A stretch of DNA of 64,000 nt, taken from the NCBI RefSeq assembly GCF_000003195.3, contig NC_012872.2, positions 20,756,048 to 20,820,047 on the forward strand, given 5' to 3'. Source of the DNA: Sorghum bicolor (lineage: Eukaryota > Streptophyta > Magnoliopsida > Poales > Poaceae). The notes under the pieces were generated by a model, which saw only the letters and a program-made list of their open reading frames with translations, ran no database searches and was not told where the DNA came from. Shown piece by piece: positions 55,229 through 64,000 of the stretch (position 1 is its first letter; each line of letters starts with the position of its first letter). The position numbers were made by a program, and so were the translations under genes.

Positions 55229-58200
55229 ATGCAGATGTCGTCACGCAATTGGATATATAATGTCGATTGCCGCTCCAAAGAGTTCAATGCTGGCTTGCAC
55301 TATTTCTTAGGTGTGGCTGAGGCAAACAAGGAGGATGGTTTTATGTGTTACCCATGCGCTGTTTGTAAGAATTTGAAGGAATATTCATGCTCAAGGGCTC
55401 TTCATACGCATTTGCTGAAGTCGGGTTTCGTACCAAACTATATTTGTTGGACAAAGCACGGAGAAAGGGGGTTCTAATTGATGATGGTGAAGAAGATGAA
55501 GAAGAATTAGACCACGCCGTTATTATTGCTCAGTACGGTGCCTTCGGTGATGATGTAGTGGGGGGAGATGATGAAGAGGATGCGGCAGCGGCAGAAGATG
55601 TAGCATTTGATGCTGATGCTCTTGGTGATGCCATTCGCGATGCACAAAGAGATTGTGAAAGTGAGAAGGAGAAGGCCAAGTTCGAGCGCATGCTAGAGGA
55701 TCATAGGAAATTGCTATATCCGACCGCTGAAGATGGGCAAAAAAAGTTGGGTACAACACTTGAACTGCTTCAATGGAAGGCAAAGAATGGTGCATCTGAC
55801 AAGTCATTTGGGAAGTTATTAATGATCATAAAAAAGATGCTTCCGAGGGTAAATGAATTGCCCACCACTACGTACGAAGCAAAGCAGGTTGTCTGCGCTT
55901 TGGAATTAGAAATCCAGAAGATACACATATGTCGTAATGACTGCATCCTATATCGTGGTGAGGAATACGAGAATTTGGATGCATGCAGGATATGCAAAGC
56001 ATCGTGGTATAAGATCAGGCGAGATGATCCTGGCGACGTAGAGGGTGAAGAACGTCCCAGCCGGAAGAAAATCCCTACCAAGGTTATGTGGTATGATCCT
56101 AAAATACCACGCTTGAAACGTCTGTTCAGAAATAAATACAATGCAAAGTTGTTGCGGTGGCATAAAGAAGACCATAAGGTAGACAATATGCTCAGGCACC
56201 CTACTGATGGATCCTAGTGGAGAGCGATAGATAGAGAATTCCCAGAGTTTACAGATGAGGCTAGAAAATTGAGGTTCGCTTTAAGTACAGATGATTTTAA
56301 TCCTTTTGGAGAGCAGAGCAGGAGTCATAGCACTTGGCCAGTCACTCTCTGCATCTACAACCTTCCTCCATGGTTATGCATGAAGAGGAAGTTCATTATG
56401 ATGCCTGTGCTCATCCAAGGGCCGAAGCAACTTGGCAATGACATTGATGTCTACCTGAGGCCATTAGTTGAGGAACTTCTTCTTCTATGGAGCAAGCTAG
56501 GTGTACGCGTGTGGGATGGGTACAAATAGGAATACTTTGACCTACAAGCATTGTTGTTCGTCACAGTTAACGACTGGCCTGCTCTAAGTAATCTTTTAGG
56601 CCAGACAAACATGGGATATAATGCATGCACACACTGTTTCGAAGACCTTGATAGTATATTTTTGAAAACATGTCGAAAGGTCGTGTACATTAGCCACTGC
56701 CAGTTTCTTCCTGTGGACCACCTAGTAAGAAAGAAAGGCAAACATTTTAAAGGCAAGGCAGACCACCGGGCTAAGCCTCATAACCAAACCGAGGATGATA
56801 TACTCGAAATGGTGAAGGATATGAAAGTAGTATTTGGTAAGCGACAGAGCAGCAAACCTGTTCCCAAAGACACTCAGGGACATACACCCATGTGGAAGAA
56901 GAAGTCCATATTTTGGGAGCTACCCTACTGGCATGACCTAGAGGTCCGCCACACGATCGATGTGATGCACCTGACAAAGAATCTCTATGTAAATCTTCTC
57001 AGATTCATGGGTGTCTATGGGAAACGTAAGGATTCACTTGAAGTACGACAGGACTTGCAAGAAATGAAAGAACAAGGCAACCTGCATCCAAAGAAGATAG
57101 ATGACGGGCGTCAGTACTTAAGCCCTCCTAGCTATACTCAGAGCAAAGAAGAGAAGGAAAGCATGTTTGAATGCCTGAACAGCATCAATGTCTCATCTCG
57201 ATTCTCCTCCAATATAAAGAGAATAATTAATGTGCAAGAGAAGAAGTTCCTAAACTTGAAGTTCCATGACTGCCACGTGCTTATGACGTAACTGCTACCT
57301 ATTGCTCTAAGAGGAATTCTACCTCCGCATGTACGTCTAGCCACCGTGAAGTTATGTGTATTCCTCAATGCAATTTCTTAGAAGGCAATCAATCCAGATG
57401 AACTTGCTACTACGTAGAATGATGTCGTTCAATGTCTCGTTAGCTTTCAATTGGTGTTCCCCCCATCCTTCTTTGATATCATGACACACCTCCTAGTTCA
57501 CCTGGTCAAGGAGATTATAATTCTCGGTCCTGTGTTCCTACACACCATGTTCCTCTTGCGAGAGGTTCATGGGTGTTCTAAAGAAACATGTTCAGAGCCG
57601 CTCTTGGCCAGAATGAAGCATTGCCCAGGGCTATGGCACAGAGGAGGTTATAGAGTTCTGTGTTGACTTTATTCCAGACATTGACCCGATTGGCGTTCCT
57701 GAATCACGACACAAGGGTAGACTCAGTGGCAAGGGGACACTAGGGAAGAAAACATATATCGGTACAGAGAGCAATTACTTCAATAAAGCACATTACACAG
57801 TTCTACAGAACTCCTCGCTGGTGGATCCGTATATCGAGGTACATAAGGATTTCATTCAATCCGAGTGGCCAGGGAAGAATGAAGCTTGGATTAGGCATCA
57901 TCACATGGAAAACTTTGGTGATTGGTTGTGAAAAGAATGTCAGGGTGATGAAAACATAGATGGGCAGCTTTATTTGTTGGCCAGACAGCCATCATGGCAT
58001 ATCAGCACGTACAAAGGGTACGAGATCAATGGGAATACATTTTACACATTAGTCCAAGATAAAAGGAGCACCAACCAAAATAGTGGTGTATGATTAGATG
58101 CCACAGATCCAAATGAGAACAAACAAACATACTATAGCCAAATACATGACATATGGGAACTACCCTACGCAATAAATTTTAAAGTTCCTTTGTTCCGATA

Positions 58201-58618
58201 TAAATGGGTGAAGATGACCGGAGGTGGGGTAACAGTCGACAAGGAGTATGGAATGACAACCGTGGACCTTAACAATGTTGGGTACAAAGATGAACCATTC
58301 GTCCTTACTGCTGATGTGAGTCAGGTGTTCTATGTGAAAGACATGTCTACAAAACCAAAGAGAGGGAAAAATGATGACAACTCAAAAGTCAATCATGAGC
58401 CAAAGCGCCACATAGTTCTTTCCAGGAAAAGAAACATTGTCAGAATTGAGGACAGGTCAGACATGTCAGGTGATTATGAAAGGGATGACCGAATTCCGCC
58501 ATTCAAAGTGAACAAAGACCCAAGCATTTTGTTAAACAATGAGGACACTCCATGGTTAAGGGATGATCATAACCAAGGGCCATATGTCAAGAAGAAGTTC
58601 ACTGTTGTGCCCGCATGA
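55229..58618 (+). pseudogene. CACTA TNP2-like transposase with DUF4218 and DUF4216 regions, decayed
   Basis: The start is MQMSSRNWIYN (55229). The N-terminal transposase-associated domain (FMCYPCAVCKN, HLLKSGF) is followed by a one-base deletion in a G run near 55470. An acidic linker, the TNP2 core (NDCILYRGEEYENLDACRICK, DDFNPFG, NLPPWLCMKRKF, NDIDVYLRPL, TVNDWPAL) and a DUF4218-like region (FHDCHVLMT, LCVFLNAIS) come next. A DUF4216-like region (VPLFRYKWVKM, VFYVKDM) ends the gene with its TGA at 58616-58618. In-frame stops lie at 56215, 56527, 57289, 57379 and 57415, with others near 57929 and 58090 and one further frame break near 57600. The product cannot be full length. Normal TNP2 cuts and joins CACTA ends. 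Confidence 0.85.
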
Positions 58619-58666
58619 TAGTGGGTTGTAACTAAAGATATTATGTAATAATTAATTAATTGAGAC

Positions 58667-59680
58667 TGTGATTCAAGACTTTGTGACTAGAGTTTACAAA
58701 ACACTTTCTCAAATGCAAAAATGTCCTATATATGGAATGTGTATCTTGATGAGCTTAACTACATTGTATTCAAAAGTTTTTCATTTGAGGTCATTTAGTG
58801 CCTTGTTTGACCTAGTTTGACCAAGTCAAACATTGGGTTTTGAAAACATGTGACTAGAGTTTACTGAAACTTTTCCAAATACAAAAATGTACTATGTATC
58901 AAAGGTAGAGTTTGGTGAGGTCTAACTCCTTTGTATTCAAAAGTTTTTTATTTGAAGTCTTTTATTGCCTAGTTTGACCAAGTCAAACATTGGATTTTTC
59001 AGAAAAAACACTTTGACCGGACCCTAGATGGTCTCAGCTACAGAAGTCATGAATACAAAGTTTGTCCACCTTATCAAGATACACATTTGGTGTAATGGTC
59101 AACTTTTCATCTGAGAGGGTTTGGACCACTCAAATTTTGAAATTTCAAATTTTTACGGCTACACACGTTTTCGGGACCCTAGACGGCCCCAACTCAAAAA
59201 GTCATGAATAGCAAGTTTGTTCCACTCATCAAGATCTACATTTGATACATAGGAAATTTTTGCATTTGACAAAAGTGTTACGAAAGTGCAGTTCTAAATC
59301 CACAGGTCCCGCTTATAGTTTCATAAAGTCTATGTGTGATTCAAGACTTTGTGACTAGAGTTTACAAATACTTTCTCAAATGCAAAAATGTCCTATATAT
59401 GGAATGTGTATCTTGATGACCACTAACTACCTTGTATTCAAAAGGTTTTTATTTGAGGTCATTATTGTTTGAGCAGGTTTGACCAAGTCACGCCTTGGGT
59501 TTTCAAAACATGTGACTAGAGTTTACTAGAACTTTTCCAAATGCAAAAATGTACTATGTATCAAAGGTAGAGTTTGGTGAGGTCTAACTCCTTTGTATTC
59601 AAAAGTTTTTTATTTGAGATCTTTATTGCTTAGTTTGACCTAGTTTGACTAAGTCAAACGTTGGATTAACGTTCAAATGA
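58667..59680 (+). repeat. Direct repeat downstream of TNP2, about 668-bp period
   Basis: TGTGATTCAAGACTTTGTG begins units at 58667 and 59335. Shorter internal repeats of AAAAATGTxCTATxTAT and TTTGACCAAGTCA recur three to four times. It is non-coding. The rest up to 60037 is AT-rich with no recognisable features. Confidence 0.8.
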
Positions 59681-60037
59681 TGTGAAGATAAATTTATGTG
59701 GACCTCTAGGTTACAAATAAAAGATTAACGTTCAAATGATGTGAAAATAAATTTTCTGTTAGAAACCAACAATTATTTGAATTATAGTTGAACAATATAT
59801 TTTTGCATTAACAAAATACTTAATAGTAGGGAAATTTGTGTTTAATATTTTCAAAAAAACAAAGAGATTTTAAGTTACAAATTTTTAGTAAGTCAATTAA
59901 AGAAAAAGTAAACACATATTATTTTTTGAAGAAATTATGTCAAGTATTTAATTTTCTGTACATTTAACAAAGTTTTAGCCTTTAAATAAAAAGAAATAAA
60001 ATTAAAAATCTAAAACTAATGTAACTGGCGAACTCCG

Positions 60038-60250
60038 GAAAATTTTGGGCCTTTAGTCGTGGGCCATGGTAAGGCCTGGGACTAAAGGTCCCTAAAATTT
60101 TCTAGAGCCCGTGCGTGGGGGGACCTTTAGTCCGAGCTGGTGGATCGGCCCGGGACTAAAGACCACCCTTTAGTTCTGGCTCTAATCACCAGCCAGGACT
60201 AAAGGGTCTTTAGTCCTGGTGCCAGCCACCGCCCGAGACTAAAGCCTCCA
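60038..60250. repeat. CACTA subterminal repeat block, internal
   Basis: At least six copies of CTTTAGTC or GACTAAAG lie in both orientations, like the block at 53930-54070. It is followed by a TATATACTACAGGG motif typical of the promoter just inside a CACTA left end. Confidence 0.8.
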
Positions 60251-60638
60251 TCCAATATATACTACAGGGTGACCTCTCTTCTTCCACCTCCGGCCAGAAC
60301 ACAGAAACTACCGCCGCTCTCGATCTCCCATCGCTGCCGCCGCCGCTTAGGAGCTCTTCTTCGTCGCGACCGTCCGTTTGTCCTCCTCAGCCCACGCGCT
60401 CGTCCTCTGATCCGCCACCACGACGGCCGTCGTCGTCGTCGTTGCCCGAGCTCGTCCACCGCGCCATCCTCCTCTACCACCACGCGCTCGTCCACCGTCT
60501 TGTCGTCACCACCGCGCGCTCGTCCACCGTCGCTCGTCGTCCTCCATCTCTCCTCGGCCGAATATATGTATATATGAATGCAGTACTATGTATATGTATA
60601 TATTAATTTTGCACCGGTGAATATATGTATATGTAGTG

Positions 60639-60669
<31 letters not shown>

Positions 60670-60713
60670 TGATATATATATGTATATATATGTATGAATA
60701 TAGATATATATGT

Positions 60714-60754
<41 letters not shown>
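60251..60754 (+). other. GC-rich leader-like DNA followed by TA-rich microsatellites
   Basis: 60260-60560 is CGC/CGT-rich, like the 5' leader of a CACTA transcript. Both strands are open here by composition, so the ORFs are not supported as genes. 60590-60750 is dominated by TATATA runs. Confidence 0.5.
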
Positions 60755-61280
60755 CTTAACACCTAGCAACTAGATTATGACACAAGACTTAACACCTATG
60801 ACAAGGTTAGGACACAGTTGTTTCTCGGCTTGACAGAAGAGCATGTGGGCGCCATATTATCTCATTGTATGATATGTCATTTGAAGAATTGATTTTGCGG
60901 CAAAGTGCATCGAGGGCTCTGCAGTCATTCGTGGAATTTTCTGCCTCAGTTATGAATAATGATGTGTCCAAATACTCTATTGATGATAAGTCTAGAGAGA
61001 AAATACCAGAAGCATTTGCACGATGGGCTGTATTCAGAAGATATTGAAAAAAACTTATCTGCATAATATGGAAGTAGCAATGACTAAAGATATATCAATT
61101 CAAAATGTGCGTATATATTTATTATTTTTTAGTTTGTAGTCTATCAAATAATAAATATATCACACACACAATGCGATAATATGGCGCCCACTACTCTTCT
61201 GTCATGCCAAGAAACAATTGTGGCCTAACCTTGTCATAGGTGTTAAGTCTTGTGTCATAATCTAGTTGCTAAGTGTTATA
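60755..61280. mobile_element. Foldback element with about 115-bp inverted arms around a small ORF
   Basis: The left arm starts TAACACCTAGCAACTAG and the right arm is its near-perfect complement, reading inwards to GGCGCCATATTATC. Outside both arms is TATATA, so any target duplication is hidden. The 280-bp centre is unique and carries a 61-codon frame. Confidence 0.85.
60865..61047 (+). CDS. Small ORF in the foldback centre, possibly a captured gene fragment
   Basis: The product MYDMSFEELILRQSAS... is 60 aa, hydrophilic, with balanced composition and no low complexity. It lies exactly between the arms. I do not recognise the family. Capture of a host exon by a foldback or MULE-type element is one explanation, but the ORF may be chance. 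Confidence 0.25.
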   Translation: MYDMSFEELILRQSASRALQSFVEFSASVMNNDVSKYSIDDKSREKIPEAFARWAVFRRY

Positions 61281-61369
61281 TATATATATATATATAAGAT
61301 TTTGAGTTCTTATTGTTGTTATGTTATGGTATGAATATACCATACCAATTTGTTATGTATGGATGATGG

Positions 61370-61796
61370 ATGAGATTTCATGGATAGAGAGCCAGTTCCA
61401 ATAGACCGTTCCCGTTCGCGTGCATCCAGCAGGAATTGAACCCGCAAATTTACCAATTATGATTTGGGCGCTTTAACCATTCAGCCATGTATGCTTAACT
61501 GGGATCATCGTACATCGTAAATAACCAATTTTCATAAATAAAGACATATCATAGAAAAATGAAATAAAAAATATTTGGAGATGGCAAATATTCGGAGATG
61601 ACTATGAAAAACCTCTCTGGATCCTCGAATTGAAAGAGAGATTGAGAGGGATCAAGAATCCTAATTCTCGCTATTTGAATGGATCCAATTCTATTGAGTC
61701 TGACCCATAGTGATCATTTCTCTTTAGCAAGGAATGACCTTGGTTATCAAAGGATTGAACAACCGAGATCTGTTTACTTATGATACCTAGTTGACA
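61370..61796 (-). other. Plastid DNA insertion (NUPT): trnI-CAU and ycf2 remnant
   Basis: A tRNA matching plastid trnI-CAU is followed by sequence resembling the grass plastid ycf2 remnant: TCGAATTGAAAGAGAG near 61627 and AGCAAGGAATGACC near 61718, whose translation ([15 protein letters not shown]) matches a conserved Ycf2 stretch. This order is that of the plastid inverted repeat next to trnI. The edges are estimated from composition. A few base changes in the tRNA show that it is a nuclear copy. Confidence 0.8.
61421..61494 (-). tRNA. trnI-CAU: Plastid-derived tRNA-Ile(CAU), nuclear copy, mutated
   Basis: The 74-nt minus-strand cloverleaf sequence has GCAT at the 5' end, a TGGCTGAATGGTTAAAGC D-arm and anticodon CAT. 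The T-arm is GGGTTCAATTCC, and the 3' end is ATGCA. A mismatch in the acceptor stem (GCATAC against GGATGC) and changes in the anticodon loop suggest it is non-functional. It has plastid promoter logic only, so nuclear expression is unlikely. Confidence 0.75.
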
Positions 61797-61811
61797 TATA
61801 ATATATGTATG

Positions 61812-61842
61812 TATTTATTTATTTATTTATTTATTTATTTAT
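61812..61842. repeat. (TTTA)n microsatellite
   Basis: About eight ATTT tetranucleotide units lie just right of the plastid insertion. The surrounding 61797-62014 is AT-rich without genes. Confidence 0.95.
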
Positions 61843-62014
61843 ATGCCTCAATAGATGTATATATTTCTCTATATACTTCAATAGATATATATATGAATGA
61901 TGATATATGTATGAATAGATGTAACTTGATATGAATGTCATATGACTCATTATATATATAGACACATCTTTTATATATTTGTGTAGTTTTTTATATACCT
62001 TATATATATAGACA

Positions 62015-63798
62015 ATGGCTGGTCCGAGGGATCAACAAACCGATGATGAGGCCATCATGATGAATCTCATCGCCGGTGGTGACGAACAAATCGAGGGTGA
62101 TGATGATGGGAGTCAGTACTTGCGGGCAGATTACGAGGAGATCATGCAGGGATCCTCCCCGCCACCTAATGAGCAACAAATTGTCAAGCAAGCCAATACT
62201 GGCGAGGTATATTAATTATACATGTTTATTAGGGATTAGGTTTAGACTTTAGGGTATATTGCATCTTGTAATAATTTCATCTTCATATCTTTATATATAT
62301 GTAGCCCTCTAGATCGACATCTACGACCGGGAAGAGCAGAGCCGTTCGAGGGCCGTCTCATAATCTCCGAATTCGATGAGGCTACAGGCCAACCACTAGG
62401 ACCGTATGCAGAGACATATGTCGGTCATTGTGGTTACCTGGTGAGGGATAGGATACCGATCAATGCTTGAGAATGGAAGAAGAAGCCAAGTGCTCCTCAC
62501 ATCAGCTTTGTCTCCAATCGTGATAAGGTCGACATGTGGACTGACATCGGACACCATTTCACGTTCGACACGAACGATGACGAGCTGAAGGAGAGAATTC
62601 GAGAGTGGACAATGAACAAGATGGCATCACTTTTTCAGGCTTGGAAGTAGAACTTATACACCAAGTTTGTGAAGAAGAACGAGATGCCAAATTTCAGCAC
62701 CAAGGCGTATGTCAAGCTAAGGCCCTTTTGGGATGAATTTGTGCAGTACAAAACATCGGAAGAGAGCGAAGCTATTATCAGAAGGAACAAAGAGAATTCT
62801 ACAAAGAAGAAATACCAGCATCATCTAGGATCAGGTGGCTATATGAGTGCCATTCCAAAGTGGGAGAGAATGGAACAGGAGATGATGGCCAGGGGGTAGT
62901 ACCTCAGACAATACGGGAGAATTGGGGTGAATGCTCGAAGTAATGGTTATACGGTCATGGGGGAACCGTAGATCCCGTAACTGGGTTGCTAGATTGGGGC
63001 CCAGAAATCTCAAGAGTAGCAGAAAGGCTAGTTTGTGCATGAGCAGAGGTTGCATCTGGTCTCTTCAAGCCCAATAGAGAGAACGATGAACTCACGTACA
63101 CCCTTGATAATCCAGAACACGGCGGGCATACGAGAGGGTATGGGGCAGTTCCATGGTACCATTCCTTCCCAGCTGATCAAGGAACTTATAGAAGCCACCA
63201 GAGAAAGAAGGAGGAGGCAAAGCGGATTCGCAAGTTGGAGGAGTTTGTGCATAGCTCACAAGAGCGTGAAAGAAGTCGAGAAGAATGGATGCAGGAGGAG
63301 ATTAAGAGGCAAGTGCAAGCAGCAATTAGTTCCTTGACCAGAGGGGGCTACATCATCACCGCCGGCAGACATCAACATTAGCCCCCCAGGTCAGTTGAAG
63401 AGCAGCTGTGCCTACACGGAAGTACTATCTGCCCAAGCTGACGTGAAGCTACGGTTCCCCGTGGATGACCTCACAGAACTAGTTAATTCGTGTGACCTAC
63501 ACATTTTAGAAGAAACCGGGACGAAGAAGGTGGTGGTCGGTGTTGTAAATGCTATCGACCGGACAAGAACACCAAGAATCTATGGTCAACTGGTGCTAGA
63601 AGGATATGCTCGTGTCTCGGTGGATAGGATGGAGAGAGGTTGTGCTAGCGTGCCTCTCGACATTGAAGTTGGAGATGGGGAGAAGACTCTAGGTGAGGCG
63701 GAGAAGACATTCATTTGTTGGCATAAGCACTTCATCATCATTCCTGGAGTCCCACTGCCGCCACCTCGTCTTACTGATGATCAAGATCCTCAGCATAG
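62015..63798 (+). pseudogene. CACTA TNP1 / Ptta-type protein, decayed
   Basis: Exon 1 (62015-62206) starts MAGPRDQQTDDEAIM and ends at a GTATAT donor. Exon 2 begins at 62305 after ATATATGTAG. In a shifted frame it then reads through EFDEATGQPLGPYAE, FVSNRDKVDMW, and the Ptta/En/Spm-type core LRPFWDEFVQYKTSEE, KKYQHHLGSGGYMSAIPKWERME. A later part (63395-63798) resembles the plant transposon domain DUF8039 (VLEGYARVSVD, FICWHKHFIIIPG). TGA 62468-62470, TAG 62648-62650 and frame changes around 62900-63370 break it. In En/Spm, TNP1/TNPA proteins bind subterminal repeats and help TNP2. A further exon seems to start at 63905 and leaves the window. Confidence 0.75.
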
Positions 63799-63904
63799 GT
63801 GCGTGGATTCAAAAACAATTTAATTTATTCGCTAACATCCTATTAAGAAACAATTTATTCGCTAACAATTTATTCGCTCACAACACTCGTTGTTTTCCTA
63901 GCAG

Positions 63905-64000
63905 GGACTTCAGTCCAAGTATTCATTCCCCAGTGCATCATAGTGTTGTGGGCGGTGAAGATGCATTGGAGGACGCGACTACAACCCCATCTCCTCCATG
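63905..64000 (+). pseudogene. Next TNP1 exon, partial
   Basis: An acceptor TTTTCCTAGCAG precedes an open stretch running to the window edge. It is assigned only from position and the donor at 63799. Confidence 0.35.

Larger units (their letters stand above)
53875..64000 (+). mobile_element. CACTA (En/Spm) element or composite, right end outside window
   Basis: The left terminus CACTACTACAGAAGAGGCC follows TAA. Subterminal GGGACTAAAGG-type repeats in both orientations fill 53930-54070. Inside are a TNP2-like transposase (55229-58618) and a TNP1/Ptta-like gene (62015 onward), both forward. A second block of subterminal repeats at 60038-60250, followed by a promoter-like TATATACTACAGG and a GC-rich leader, suggests two overlapping or nested CACTA copies. 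No right terminus (CTGTAGTAGTG) was seen in the window. Confidence 0.85.

Noticed and set aside
60262..60577. Overlapping Arg/Ser/Pro-rich ORFs on both strands
   Set aside because: These come from CGC/CGT-rich leader-like DNA; neither strand shows a conserved protein.

Overview
This is plant nuclear DNA, almost certainly from a panicoid grass (sorghum or sugarcane type). The evidence is one spliced plant gene, a cullin, buried in dense nested transposable elements. The element families are typical of large grass genomes: Tourist-like MITEs with GGCCTTGTTTAG ends, a Sirevirus-like tract, Athila/Tat-like non-autonomous retroelements, TRIMs, a compact chromovirus, and a CACTA element with subterminal ACTAAAGG motifs. 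Codon usage in the intact retroelement is strongly GC3-rich, as in grasses. The species call is inference.

Layout. 1-26 kb is a stack of LTR retroelements, mostly on the minus strand. From the left it holds the 3' end of a Sirevirus-like element whose env-like gene is broken by stops and by a 2.8-kb solo LTR (868-3689). Next come a deleted copy of a gag/protease-only element (5166-6453), an LTR plus an unrecognised element gene (6454-8898), and a fuller gag/protease-only element (10114-25507). The last of these carries a MULE-type foldback MITE (16292-17022) and, inside its 5' LTR, a complete LARD-like element with 2.2-kb LTRs (18673-25358). A broken CACTA transposase fragment and three Tourist-like MITEs (25.5-26.85 kb) lead up to the only host gene.

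27124-49033 is CUL1, the scaffold subunit of SCF ubiquitin ligases. I could join 18 coding exons into one uninterrupted frame of 744 codons with GT/AG introns, ending in the canonical cullin C-terminus and carrying the neddylation lysine. Two introns are greatly enlarged. Intron 2 (7.3 kb) holds an intact Ty3/gypsy chromovirus in the sense orientation, with indistinguishable 442-bp LTRs. Intron 9 (10.5 kb) holds copia remains, two TRIM-like elements, two nested LTRs and a LINE tail.

49-53.9 kb is AT-rich flank with a hAT-type MITE, a smaller MITE inside it, nested tandem repeats and a PIF/Tourist-type MITE. From 53875 to the window end lies a CACTA element or composite. In order it holds a terminal CACTACTACAG, subterminal repeats, a 300-bp hairpin, a GRF-zinc-finger/transmembrane gene, a decayed TNP2 transposase, repeats, a second subterminal block, a foldback element with a small ORF, a plastid DNA insertion (trnI-CAU plus ycf2 remnant), and a decayed TNP1/Ptta-type gene running off the window.

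I found no new multi-gene system. The most unusual signal is the hairpin at 54119-54418. Its arms contain about 70 bp matching the 3' end of the TNP2 gene 4 kb downstream, a layout that could feed small-RNA silencing of the transposase.
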